Origin: Triglochin maritima
Lineage: Eukaryota > Streptophyta > Magnoliopsida > Alismatales > Juncaginaceae
Direction: 5' to 3'
Length of the DNA stretch: 64,000 nt
Assembly: GCA_963682175.1 (NCBI GenBank)
Contig: OY821787.1
Coordinates: forward strand, 25,336,501-25,400,500
The translations under genes were made by a program, and so were the position numbers. This document shows positions 33,973 to 45,240 of the stretch, piece by piece (position 1 is the stretch's first letter; every line of letters starts with the position of its first letter). The notes under the pieces are model-generated. The model had not been told where the DNA came from, ran no database searches, and saw only the letters and a list, made by a program, of their open reading frames with translations.

Positions 33973-34690
33973 TATTCCAGACAAACCCACAAAGTATTCG
34001 GAACAGACACACGACTTAGTCCGGACAGACAAACGACTATTCAGATATTACTTAATCCAGACATACATACAACTTAAACCGGACAGAAACATAACTAATT
34101 CTGGACAGAAACACACAAGACTTAATCCGGACAGACACGCAAGACTTAATTCGGACAGACATACAACTTATTCCAGACATACACCCACCTTATTCCGGAC
34201 AGACACGCAACTTGTTCAAGACAAACACACCACTTTGTCTGGATAGAATGACAAGTTATTCTGGACACACTCAAAACTTAACCCGGACAGACATACATTT
34301 TATTCCGAATAGACCAAGACGTTATTCCGGAAAGACACAACTTTATCTGGATAGAACGACAACTTATTCTAGACACACTCAAAACTTAATCCGGACACAC
34401 ATACAACTTATTCCGGACAGACACCCAACTTATTCGGGACTGACACACAAATTATTCCGGACATACACACCACTTAGTCTGGAGATAACCACAACTTATT
34501 CTGGACACACTCAAAACTTAAACCGGACAAACATACAACTTATTCCGGATAGACACCCACCTTATTCTAGAAAGACACGCAACTTATTCCGGACATACAC
34601 ACCACTTGGTCTGGACAGAACCACAACTTATTCTGGGCATACATACAACTTAAATCGGACATGCACAAGACTTAAATCGGACCGACCCTA
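33973..34690 (-). repeat. 22-bp TCTGTCCGGA array in transposase intron
   Basis: About thirty units of cttattccggacagacacac (plus strand) fill the intron between transposase exons 2 and 3. Read on the minus strand, the sense of the gene, they are gtctgtccggaataagttgt, the same as in the Ulp1 intron on the plus strand. The left end was split off by the solo LTR: a last unit (ttaatctggataaacacac) remains at 18,570-18,590. Confidence 0.88.
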
Positions 34691-35896
34691 AGTATATACG
34701 TACCATTCATGCACGACAACCAAGTTTGGAACAACCATATGTAATTTTCAGTGGTCTCAGAAGACAGCAAAGCGCAACCGAGCAAAACCGATTCGAAATG
34801 GTGATTTACTCCTACAAATGGGGCAAAAGGCATGTCGTATTTGTTGGTAATGTAGGTTGTGTCGAAACATATTGCGTCTACAAAGTATGAGTATGCCACT
34901 TTAGAACGACAATCAGCCTAGAACACGTTTTGTAGTCTTCCTTCGTCTTCCATATCCATTACATAAAAAACCATGGAATCAATTTTCTGCATCCTGATGA
35001 AATAATTCTGAAGAGCTTGTGCATCGCCCAGTCCCATCTTCAATTTTCTAACTTCGTTTACAACGTTCCTACACAAAGCAATGTTTAAGACCGGGCAAAA
35101 TGTTTAACTTCAATTAAGTTATGTAGAAAATAACACACACCTTAGGTCCCGCTCGTTGAAAGTCAATTTGTCATGACCTCCGACCTTGACCACAAAAGAT
35201 TGCATGGTCTTAGCAGTTGATATCCTAGCAGAATCGTTGCACGATATGCATGCTCTGGCGGCATCAGGGACATATCATTTTTGTCGGAGGAAACACATTT
35301 GATCGTTCTCAAGCATGGCGTGGTTATGTTTAAGATCAACATAGTTAATGTGGTACCCTCTTGCTAGGTTTCTAGAGACCCTGATCCGAACAGTGCACTG
35401 GACCCTACTGGATAACCTATGCTTTAGTTTCCCTTGTCCTTGGTTTGCTGGAGCGTGGCCCTCCTTGGAGTAAGTCAGTGTCGCCCGTATAACAACACCA
35501 CGATCGTAATGAGATTGCCTTATCTTAACACCAAGACCACATGAATCGGCATAGGCAACGTAAAATGTTTTGGCATCTTCGAAAGAATGAAAAAACATCT
35601 ACTCCTTCGAAATGTTTGAGGCTTGCTCCATTTGAGTACAAAGAAGGAAATAAAAGCAAAAAAGGTTGATAGTGCGCCAAAAGGGAGACAAAAGGAAGAA
35701 GAAAATCCATTAGATGTGTATCCTGTGTAGGAGCGCCAAAACGAGGGAGGATGGGCTGGTTTGAGACGCATTTAATGTTATTTGAGATGCACCGGGAAGA
35801 GAAAATAAAAAAGAAAATGATAATCCATCCTTTCTTTTTTGCTGACATGGATGACGCCAACTCAGCAGCGTAAACAGTGGCCACTAATCATTTTCC

Positions 35897-36655
35897 TTCA
35901 CTTTATGTATCACTGCACCAATATTTATCTTAATGTCATTATGTTAAAAGAGTTTTTTCTTGGATGTCACTCTAAAATAATTAATTCCACTTTATGTCAT
36001 CACTGCATCAATATTTATCATAATACCATTATTTTAAATGAGTTTTTGCTTGGATGCCACTCCGAAACAACTAATTCAATTTATATCATCACTAAACCAA
36101 TATTTATCCTAATGTCATTATGTTAAATCGTTATTTATACTAATGTAATTTTGAAAGTGGGTCACATGCCACAATCCGGTACGGACCGGAATATTCCGGG
36201 TTTTGCCCGGATCGAACCAAAAACTCGAAATCAAGCATAGACCGGGGATCGGACCTGAATCCACTGGTATTTGGGTCCATTTCGGTCTGATTAAGGTCTA
36301 AATTTAGGTCCAGACCAGATTGCACACACCCCTAGCTGGGTTGATGTGGGATCCACTGTTAAAATGACATTAGTATAAATAACGATTTAATATAATGACA
36401 TTAGGATAAATATTGTTGTAATGTTGATATAAAATGGAATTAATTGTTTTGGAGTGGCACCCAAGCAAAAACTCCTTTAAAATAATGGCATTATGATAAA
36501 TATTAGTGCAGTGATGACATAAAGTGGAATTAGTTGTTTTAGAGTGACATCGAAGAAAAAACTCTTTTAACATAATGACATTAGGAAAAATATTGATGTC
36601 GTGATGACATAAAGTGAAATATGTTGTTTTGGAATGACATTCAAGGAAAACCCCC
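35897..36655. repeat. Foldback at MULE right end with ~90-bp units
   Basis: Left arm 35,897-36,152 and right arm 36,357-36,655 are inverted copies, separated by a ~205-bp spacer. Each arm contains about three tandem units of ~90 bp (starts near 35,897, 35,987 and 36,077) with gcttggatgccactc and actttatgtcatcactgca. The outermost 47 bp of the right arm are the MULE terminal repeat. The spacer has ccggatcgg-like blocks and cacacaccccta, which could be a small hAT-type insertion, but I could not define its ends. Confidence 0.8.
36609..36655 (-). repeat. MULE right terminal inverted repeat
   Basis: Read inward on the minus strand it begins GGGGGTTTTCCTTGAATGTC and matches the left terminus over about 47 bp. 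It is followed on the outside by the 9-bp duplication. Confidence 0.8.
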
Positions 36656-36664
36656 AATTTTATT
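36656..36664. repeat. MULE target site duplication, right
   Basis: AATTTTATT is identical to 12,198-12,206. Confidence 0.85.
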
Positions 36665-37367
36665 CTGTAAAAAGTTGGTATGTGACAACGCAAGTTCTTT
36701 TTTGTGTAGATGATTGTAATATATCATGAGAATTCTTTTAGAATTTGATATTTCGTATATTGTATATGATATCTACAAGAAACTATCTTTTTTTAATATA
36801 TTTAACATAAATCAACACTTTATAAGGAAATTAACTTAAATTGAAGATTTAATAAAAAAAATTGCAAAATTTGATAGAATTAGTGTATCCCTACATTTTC
36901 CCTTTAACAAAGCAAACATTTAACATTCCATAATTCGCGTTACAAAGTTTACTTAAAATTAAGAAACATTTCGTGATTCACGTTTTAAAGATTACTTAAA
37001 ATTATTTTAAAGAATATTATTCTTTAAAAATATATTTTAACATGTTTCACTAAATAATATTTAGTTCTATTGTGGAGGAAAACACAAAAATATATAATGT
37101 ATAAAATATAGATTTGAAATGATTGATATTTCTAGTATGCAAAGAACTATCATATATTTGTAAGTTTTTAAGTTACTATTAGACAATAATAAGATGTATA
37201 TATTGTGCATCCACATGACAACTTTTGATTGATTGAACCTACAGAAATCCTATAAGTCTGATGTATAGAATAATCTCTCAAATAGGATGGCTTATGTTCT
37301 TTCCTATAAGGTGAAAGTGTCTTTTCTTCAATAAAGAGTGGTTGAGTTGTTGAACTACTACAGTACA
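36665..37367. other. AT-rich flank, former BSD upstream region
   Basis: By the target duplication this DNA was originally contiguous with the BSD gene upstream region at 12,197. It is strongly AT-rich with no recognisable gene or repeat. It may hold the original distal promoter of the BSD gene. Confidence 0.45.
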
Positions 37368-37975
37368 AGGATACACCGACGATACCTATCCGTCAGTGTA
37401 AGCCATCGTCCGTCGGTGTAGCGCTACACCGACGGCTATAGTCGTCGGTGTTCATTTTGGCGAGAACTTTCCCATCAAAAAGCATAATCAAACAACATTC
37501 AAAAATAGAAAAACTATGTTGTCAAACCTCTAGTGCCTTCTCCTCCGATGGACCGTCGTCGTTATCTCGACTTGGCAGTAGAGGTGGTGTGCAAATTGAT
37601 ATAACAGTAAAATCCTACCCGATTTAAACATTATACATTAAGATTATAATTCATATAAACTAACTTAGTAAATGTAAAACTTATTAAATTAGAAATATAA
37701 TACCTCACAACTATAACCCCCCTTCACTATCAGTTGCTCCATCAACGACTCCATGTTTGTGAGCCTCTTTTTCATCTCAGTTAGCTCGTTTTCCATCTTC
37801 TTCATCTTCTGATCTTTCCCAACCTGCATCGCCTTCGCGGACAACATCTTGGTCTACTCCCTGGGTAGAGAGCAACATAGGAGCATCTGAGAACAGTACT
37901 TGGAGTCTTGAGGGATCATAAGTTTTATTCCAAGTACTCGAAGTATGAGTTTTGGCTGGATTAGGTAGCTTTTCC
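37368..37975 (-). mobile_element. CACTA-like transposon remnant
   Basis: At 37,370-37,460 the motif acaccgacg and its complement cgtcggtgt recur, as in the subterminal repeats of CACTA elements, after ctactacagtacaagg. On the minus strand 37,715-37,860 encodes QVGKDQKMKKMENELTEMKK followed by a MESLMEQL helix, resembling the C-terminal coiled coil of Ptta/En-Spm-type proteins, ending at a possible splice donor. The right side is cut by the gypsy fragment. The class assignment is tentative. Confidence 0.45.
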
Positions 37976-37983
37976 TGGGCACA

Positions 37984-39910
37984 TTGCGTCAAGTTTCAGG
38001 AGTTGAAGAGACGGCTCACGACTGCACCGATTGTTTCTCTTTCGAGTGGCAATGGTGGGTACATGATCTAAAAAGATGCGTTAGGGATTGGCTTGGATTA
38101 CGTGCCCATGCAACACTAGTGGTGTATGCTTATTGGCAGCTGAAGGCGCACAAGAAGAACTACCATACACATGACTTAAAGTTGGCGGCAGTAGTTCACG
38201 CGCTGAAGTCTTGGAGGCACTATCTGTACAGTGAGCGGTTTGAGTTCTTCACCGACCACCAGAGTCTGAAGTACCTATTTTCATAGAATGAGCTGAATAT
38301 GAGGAAGCAAAGATGACTCGAGTTCATCAAGGGCTATGACTTCACTATTTCCTATCACCTGGGGAAGGCAAATTCAGTTGCAGATGCCTTGAATAGAAAA
38401 GTGGAGATTTCAGTGCCTCTGTGCATACCAGAGTGGAAGCTGATTGAGACTTTAACAGTGTGGAGGCCATTCACTAAAGGATCAGAGGGGGTTGTGATTG
38501 TTGGACTAAGACTAGAGCCTCAGATTGTATCGAGGATCGTGCAGGCCCAGAGTGGGGATGACGAGTTGCCCAGCTTGGTGCGGTTGGCTACGAAGGAATG
38601 ATCAGATTTCAGTGTAGGGGTAGATAGGGGTCTAGGGTTCCCGTATCTGGGTGCCGAAGATGGAGGATCCGAGGAAGGAAATCATGGAGGAGGTACACAA
38701 AGCCCGATACTCTATCCACCCAGGGAGCACGAAGATGTGCAAGGACCTGTAGTAGAATTTCCGGTGGAAGGGAATGAAGCGGGACATAGCAAAGTTTTGT
38801 TCCTAGATGCTTAGTCTTTCAGCAGGTGAAGATTGAGCACCAAAGACCAGCAGGACAGATGCAGAGGATCGAGCTGCCAGAAAGGAAGTTGGTGCATGTG
38901 ATGATGTACTTTGTCATGAGTTTGCCAAAGTCGAGGAGGTTCCATTACAAGATTTGGGTCATCGTTGATTGACTGACTAAGTTGGCACATTTCTTGGTGA
39001 TTAGGACCACAATTCCTCTGGAGGTCCTAACTAAGTTGTACATCGAGGAGATAGTCAGAGTGTACGAAGTGTCTGTAAGCATCATCTCTGATCGAGACCC
39101 CAGGTTTACATCCAGATTTTAGGGGAGTTTGCATAAAGTCTTAGGGACGCGGTTGAAGTTCAGTACAACCTTTTACCCGTAGACAGACGGTCGGTCGGAG
39201 AGGACTATCTAGACCCTTGAGGATATGCTTAGAGCTTGGACTCTGGATTGGACAGGGCACTGGTATGATCGTTTGCCACTAATCGAGTTTGCCTACAACT
39301 ATAGTTTTCACGCGAGTATTGGTATGACACCGTATGAGGAATTTTATGGGAGGTTGTGCAAATCTCCACTTTGCTAGAGTGATGTAGGTGAGAGGCAGTT
39401 GGTTGGGCTTGAGATGGTGCAGATGTACGCAGAGAAGGTGGATGTGATCAGGAAGAAGCTAACAGCAACACATAGTAGGCAGACGACCTACGCATATAAG
39501 CGTAGATGAGAGTTGAGCTTCGAGGTCGGCGACCATGTGTTTCTGAATATCTCCCAATCCTTGGAAGTAATAAGGTTTCGGAAGAAGGGGAAGCTCAGTT
39601 GGAGGTATGTCAGACCGTTTGAGATCCTGGACCGCGTTGGAGAGGTCGCCTACCGGATTGCTTTGCCACCGCAATATTCGGGTCTTCACAATATCTTCCA
39701 TGTATCTATGCTGAGGAAGTATGTGGCAGATCTATCCCACGTCATCGAGATAGAGGTTCAAGAGATTAAAGAAGACTTATCGCAAGAGGAGAGGCTTGTA
39801 GAGATCCTAGATCGTATGGAGCATCAGCCAAGGAGAAGAACTATCGGGAGGCCACCTGGGAGATCGAGGAGGAAATTAGGAAGCAGTACCCAGAGTTTTT
39901 AGGTGAGTTG
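37984..39910 (+). pseudogene. Decayed gypsy RNase H-integrase-chromodomain
   Basis: Fragments in shifting frames match element 1: [19 protein letters not shown] and [13 protein letters not shown] (RNase H), the integrase ([12 protein letters not shown], then an in-frame stop) and [14 protein letters not shown]...[17 protein letters not shown] (GPF/Y region). The chromodomain is partly deleted (after RRRTI). A segment near 38,045-38,100 is rearranged relative to element 1. No functional protein is possible. Confidence 0.88.
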
Positions 39911-39955
39911 CATGTTTCAAATTTCACGGACGAAATTTCTTTAAGTAGGGTGGAT

Positions 39956-41944
39956 TGTTAAATCCTAAAACCCTATTAAGGGACTAAGCTGGTTTAATGT
40001 TTTGGGTTAGGTTAATGGGTGCTTTGACCTTTGAGGTATGGAGGTGGGTATGGGTGGTGTAAGGGTGGTATGGGTTGGTTTGCTTGGTTGGTGGGGGATT
40101 GTCTTTAAAAGAAACACACACACACACACCTCTCTCCCTTTCCTCTCCTCTCTCACAGAACACCATTCTCCATCCTTCCTCTTCAAGGCTCACCGGAGGT
40201 GGCAGCTGAGTTGGTGACGGTAGAGGTGCACAGTTCAAGGAGGAGCTCAGTTCCCCGGAAGGTGGTTGTCAGTACAATCGGAGCTTTGACGTGTAAGGTA
40301 TGTCAAGTTCCATTAGAATGTTCACACAAGGTGTGTGAGGGGTTTTGCTTGTCGCCAGAGGCTGGAGGCCTCACCAGTGACGAGGGGAAATTATGCATTT
40401 GCTGAGGAATAGTCGACCGATGTCGTTAGTGGTCGACCGATTGTAGTTTAGTTGCTAGACTTTGCCCTGCACCTATCGAACAATGCTTGTTGGCGGTTGA
40501 CCGGTTGTGAATAATTGTTGGGCATAAGAGAGTCTATTATTTTCGGTCGGATGAGACCTCTTTGTTGTTCGACCATTGCATTGTTGTTTAGTTTACTTCG
40601 GCCAAAGACTATCCAAATGTTCGACCGCCTTAGACCCAGTTCGACCATTACCTTAACTATACTGCCTTAGTGTTCCACCGACTTGTTCCTTGTTCGACCA
40701 GTTATATTGTCTTTGGACTTATGAAGTCCCTGTTATTTTTGGTCGGATAAGACCTCTTTGTCGTTCCATCGTTGAGTGAAGTCGTAGCTGAATGTTCGAC
40801 GGACTCGTGCTTCTGTCCGAACATTTCCTTTTCATAAGGGAACTGTCGACCGGTGTGGCAATTTTGGTCGACCGTTGGTGCCCAGAATTGGGTCTTTGCC
40901 TTTTGCATTGTGTCGTCTTGTTTCCTCAGAAATTCGTGTCCTCGCCTCGAGCGTGTGCCGGGAGGTGACGGTAGGTGCAATGAATCACGCTTGCCCAGGG
41001 CCGCCGAGAGTTGGTGAGAGGATGTTGGCACACATGTCACCTTTGTGTCGTATGTCTTGCATGCACCATGTTGCATTCCACACCCTATGTAGTAGATCTA
41101 ATGGATCATGGATCCCAATGCATTGTATGGTTACCCAACTCCACGGAGTGAGATGAACATCCGACCTGTGTGGCGACAGAGATGACTACCCGAACTCCTT
41201 TCCGACGGGGACGTTTCAGCTTGTGTGAGTGGATGTTTCAGGTTGTGTGGGTGACCTGACCTTGTATGACAGGATATTACTGATCGACGATTTATTTTGA
41301 CAGGTAGCCCAACGGTGGCATAACCAAGCATGTTGACTGACCCGAGCGATGACTCCAACGGTGTGGCATTGTCCACATGATCAGATCTGTATCTATGACA
41401 CAGATGTGCGGCTACCTTCATCGAACCCTTATGATAGTATAGTTACGGGTGGGGATTAGTCACGTACCTCCGTAAGACCGCGTGTGCCTGTGGTAGGTAC
41501 CCTTGGGGGGACCTAATGTTGTTATTGGGACCAACGTCCTTTATTACCCCTAGATAGGGAAGGTTTTACGTCTGCATTATTGTATTCCATGTATGCTAGT
41601 ATGATAGGTTATTTGCACTATACATTCATATGCATGTCGGTGGACTTGGTATACAGAGTTTTCGTTATGAAAACAAAGGCATTGTTTCATGTTTGCATTC
41701 TAGCCTTGAGCGGCACTGAGTGGGTGGCGACCGAGGAGGAGTGCACCAGGATTGGATCCCTTAGTCTCATCTCCTAGGTTGTTATAGTTATCCGTATTTT
41801 GTACTTCTGTGTAATCATATTTAGAAACTCTTGTGTAATGCTGTACCTTGTTTTAGTATTTTATGAGTAATTTTTCCTGCTTTACTCTGATCTTATCTCT
41901 TGATAATTTGTTTTAAATTTTCCCACTTTTTCGGGGACATTACA
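39956..41944 (+). repeat. 3' LTR of Tekay-like element 2
   Basis: The 1,989-bp LTR begins TGTTAAATCC and ends GGGGACATTACA, like the LTR at 3,527-5,637. It includes a short (AC)n run near 40,112-40,128 and a dyad cluster at 40,408-40,885. It is visibly diverged from the other copy throughout. Confidence 0.85.
40408..40885. repeat. Dyad cluster in Tekay LTR 2, partly eroded
   Basis: Motifs such as gtcgaccg, gttgaccgg and gttcgaccg recur, but fewer keep both arms than in LTR 1 (for example gttcgaccatt, gttccaccg). The 21-23 bp pairing is still recognisable for some. Confidence 0.7.
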
Positions 41945-42630
41945 GTAGTCTTACCATCTTGTTTCACAAAGAAGTCCATTGACTCTTTGTTACCTTCTGC
42001 AATAGTGTAAAATCGTTTTCCAAAAATGTTACTTCTCTAGACTCAAGTTCCGTCAATCTCTCATCTAACCCGATAAAAAACATAACTTTTGGAGCAATCC
42101 GAGTATCTTACACAAACACTTTTCCTCACTATTGGTGTTAGTTTTCCGTATCAGTTAGAAGCAGAGTGAATATATGCCAGACATCCTAATGGATGCGGTG
42201 AGCTCAAATTTGGTGTCTTCCAGTCCACAACTCATACGAAGTTGAAGAGGTCGATTTGGTTGGAACTCTATTGAGTATGCAAGGCATCTCTTAATAGGAG
42301 ATCAACAAACTTCTCTCAGAAACACTATTTTGATGAGGCATATAAGGTCAACCGAGTTGTCTAGATATCCTATTTTCGTCAAACAACTCTTTGAAAATCA
42401 ACATAGAGATACTCTCAATCTCTATCTTTATGTTAGTATCCAATTGAATCTCAACCAAGCTCACGATTTTTTAAAAACACTCTAGAGCCTCTAAATATGT
42501 ATATACCTAGTAAAGTCATCAATAATGTGATGAAACAAATGTATCAATGTCCAATGCGTACATTCATAGGTCCATAAATTTGTGAATATGACTATACCTA
42601 GTAAAGTCATCAATGACCAACGTATCAATT
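41945..42630 (-). pseudogene. Copia integrase-region fragments
   Basis: On the minus strand short pieces match copia integrase and its linker to RT: DDFTRY at about 42,500-42,620 (in two overlapping copies) and GCLAYIHS followed by VCVRYSDCSKSYVFYR near 42,050-42,215. Stops and shifts are frequent. It is not the same family as the array at 18,886-32,847 as far as I can see. Confidence 0.6.
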
Positions 42631-42636
42631 GATGCT

Positions 42637-42990
42637 CCTGGGACTGGGACTTAACCACTACAGTAAAAGTAATTGCTGTTAGTGAGGGAGTCCTCATACC
42701 CTTTAAGCCATAACTCAGGCATCTGCGGTGCACTAGGTAGGCCCAACCACCCACTAAGGAATTGTCTGGGGATCATACACCCCAACAACGCCCCCAAACA
42801 AATTCATCCTAGGCAGGGCATGACTCAAACCTGCGACTTGCTTTGATACCAAATGATGCTTTTGGGCCTAGGACTTAACCACTACACTAAAAATAATTAT
42901 TGTTAGTGAGGGACTCCTCATACAATTTATGCCATCACAAAAGTATCCACAGGGAGGCCCCACTGGCCGCAAGGAATTTATCTGGGGATC
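42637..42990 (-). repeat. Duplicated SINE-like sequence
   Basis: Two direct copies of a ~150-bp block (around 42,637-42,775 and 42,860-42,990) share ggacttaaccactac and gttagtgaggga. The right copy on the minus strand has a box A-like tagtgtagtggttaag and, about 50 bp later, a box B-like ggtttgagtc, as in a tRNA-derived SINE. The left copy lacks the second box. No poly(A) or target duplication was established. Confidence 0.4.
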
Positions 42991-44212
42991 ACACATCCAA
43001 TTTTTTTTACTATCTTGAGTCCATAGGAATTGATGTAACTTGAGTATGTAGATCGATTTCTTCCCTCACACACACATTAGGTTACCTATAGAAGCCACAC
43101 ACATAATTTCATAATATTTGGACTTCAATGTATTACCTAAACCAAACCCAGATAACCACCCAAAACTCATTAAGTATGTTAGTGCCCAAAATGGTCGACC
43201 GGTTAGGCTTTCTGTCCGACTGTTTGAGAAGTTGATTTTCTTGGTGGAACGGTCAACCGGCAAGACAATTTGGTCCTACTTTTTCCGAGTTTTAAATTTC
43301 AATTTCAAGCCATTTTATTTTCTCTTCCCTCCAACGACTATTTTGAATATCACACTTTTACCCAATTTAATATTCAAAGCATCAATCGATGGCAACCCTT
43401 TTAACGGTCGAAAAATTCGACCCAAAACTGGACAATAACCTCTCTTGATTTTGTTTGACTATTTTTCCTATAGCGGTCAATCTATTTTGCCTGTTGCATT
43501 CCAAACACACATCAAAACCCTAGGACAGTCGACCATTGACACCTCTTCGGTCGACCGTAGCCATACGCAAAGCCTAATGTACCCCTAACTTGACTGTTGA
43601 ATGTTCGACTAATTTACTCTTCCTTTCCACTGTTCATCTTATGGTTAATAAAAAGGTCGAACAGAATTGATAAAGTGGTCAACCATTTTGCACTCGACTG
43701 GTAGATCACGACTCGCAGATCACTTTTGCTCATTTTGTCGGTTGCCATTATCTCTTTTGTCTATCCTCTTAAGCCTATATATGAAGGCATTTGATCCTAA
43801 TTAGACCATCCCTTGCAATCCAATGCTCTCACACCCATTAGAGATCTAAAACAACTTCTATTCACTTGTGCTTCACCTCTATCTCTACCAATAGAAGTCT
43901 CCATTACCCAATCCTTGCAGGTGCTCAAGTTAGAGTCCAAAATCAGTCTTGAAGGTTGTTGCTCCAAGTTGGAGCAATTTCCCAGGTTGTGGGAGAGGTT
44001 TCAAGGTTTGGGGAGTGTCTATTTCTTGTTGGTGCACAAGGCTTGATTTGGCCCGGAACTTGGATTGATTAGTGAAGACACAAGTGAGGCTCATGGTTCG
44101 AGTAGGACTTGTAAGAGAGGACTAGGACCCGGTTGGGGTGCCGAACCTCTATATACCATTGTGTCTTTTGTGATTTGCTTTACTTTCCCCTATTGGATTT
44201 TAATTACCATTG
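42991..44212 (+). repeat. SIRE-like copia LTR fragment A
   Basis: It aligns in layout with 49,198-50,639: a shared block near catatttggacttcaat, a dyad cluster at 43,193-43,690 (ggtcgaccgg, ggtcaaccgg, gtcgaccg), a TATA box (43,777-43,783) and a long leader. The left end is missing and the right end is cut by the Athila-like LTR at 44,213. Confidence 0.6.
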
Positions 44213-45240
44213 TGATTGATCATTTTTACAACCACAAGTGAACAACGTCGGTGAAGACGTGGCAAATACGGGTCGAACATCAAGGAGTTGTGCGCGTTGT
44301 TGTTATCACCATACTTGAGTAGGAAGAGAAATAGATGGAGAGATTTAAGCTAAGCTAACTAAACTAAACTAAGATAGAAGAATAAAACGATCTAACTAAA
44401 CCCCTTGGAGTGGAGGTGCAATAGTGAGGTGTGTGCATGAGGGTGTCCAACCATAAGCATATGTGTAAGAGTGTGTTTACAAGTAGAAGCTAGTGTGGAA
44501 TCTAAGTGTGAAAAACATACAATTACATGGTATCAAGACTAGGATAGGTTACCATGAAGTTAAGATCAATTTTATGGATTATCAAGTATGCAATAAACAC
44601 TTACTGTGGCCATTAAAGCATCAATCGATCCTAAGCATAACCTTAGTTGATTCAAGCAACATAAACCAAATCAAGCAACCATTCATTTCAAGTCAATTCC
44701 ATCATCAAATAAAACCCATCACAAGCAACATGTCAAAAATAGATCTAGAACGAAACAAGTACCTAGTGCGGCCATTATCTCATCTAAAGCAAGATTAACA
44801 TGCTAAAAGTTCTAGATCTAACATTAAGCACATGAAAATGACACAAACTTAGGAACCCATCGTACAATTCACCAACAACTACATTGCCTCCACAATAAAT
44901 GGGGTACATGGATCTACTCACTAATCATAATAACAAGCATGGAAAGCAAGATATTAAGACTAAACATGGCATAAAACTCTAACTAGAAAATATGGCATTC
45001 AGATCCCTCCAGATTTCATCTGGGTCCTTCCTGATTTGTAGATGGGTCCGTGTGCATGACAAACATGTCCACTTCACTTTATTTGAGTCATTTCTTCTTG
45101 CATTTCAGTTCTTTTCTCTTCCTTTATTTTCTTAATTACCTAACACTTGAAACACCACAAACAAACAATAGAGTTGCAGAAAATTGGGATAAAATAAAGC
45201 ATATATATCATGGATGCAATGTGTGATATACTACTAATCA
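44213..45240 (-). repeat. Athila-like LTR A
   Basis: The left end (tgattgatc) and right end (ctactaatca) give TG...CA termini on the minus strand. The gaacaacgtcggtgaagacg and tacgggtcgaac blocks identify the family. It is followed on the right by a polypurine tract on the minus strand, so it acts as the 3' LTR of the piece at 45,241-47,163. Confidence 0.75.

Larger units (their letters stand above)
17206..35598 (-). pseudogene. FAR1-type MULE transposase, four exons, split by nested elements
   Basis: Exons on the minus strand are 35,141-35,598, 34,704-35,068, 17,416-18,500 and 17,206-17,364; all joins keep frame and give 688 codons. Domains: a FAR1 DNA-binding region (FHSFEDAKTFYVAYADSCG...HNH, where TYSKEG has Tyr for the first zinc Cys), the MULE transposase core with FDTTY (Asp 222), IITDQ (Asp 284) and RSES (Glu about 391), and a SWIM zinc finger (CDC near 513 with CCH). 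Exon 2 ends and exon 3 begins in the middle of the catalytic core; that intron holds the 34-kb array and the nested retrotransposons. In-frame stops are TGA 35,275-35,277, TAG 34,918-34,920 and TAG 17,767-17,769, all explained by C-to-T or G-to-A. I found no frameshift. It is a recent pseudogene of an enzyme that would have mobilised this MULE. Confidence 0.88.
12207..36655. mobile_element. Mutator-like element with nested insertions
   Basis: The two ends are inverted repeats of about 47 bp: the left end inward and the right end inward both contain ATTCCAAA(A/G)CAACATATTT. They are flanked by identical 9-bp duplications. Inside are a plus-strand Ulp1-like pseudogene and a minus-strand FAR1-type transposase pseudogene whose 3' ends face each other. 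The span is 24,449 bp, of which 15.4 kb is a later nested insertion (18,594-33,972); the element proper is about 9.1 kb. It also carries three large arrays with a TCTGTCCGGA core and a foldback at its right end. MULEs with Ulp1-type proteases are known in plants. Confidence 0.88.
37976..41944 (+). mobile_element. Tekay-like gypsy element 2, 5'-truncated and decayed
   Basis: This copy corresponds to the part of element 1 from the RT/RNase H boundary onward, plus a complete 3' LTR. It starts abruptly next to the CACTA-like remnant. Many stops and small indels separate it from element 1, so it is much older. Confidence 0.88.

Noticed and set aside
36160..36340. Possible hAT-type small element in the foldback spacer
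   Set aside because: ccggatcgg blocks and a cacacaccccta end are suggestive, but I could not define matching terminal repeats or an 8-bp duplication.
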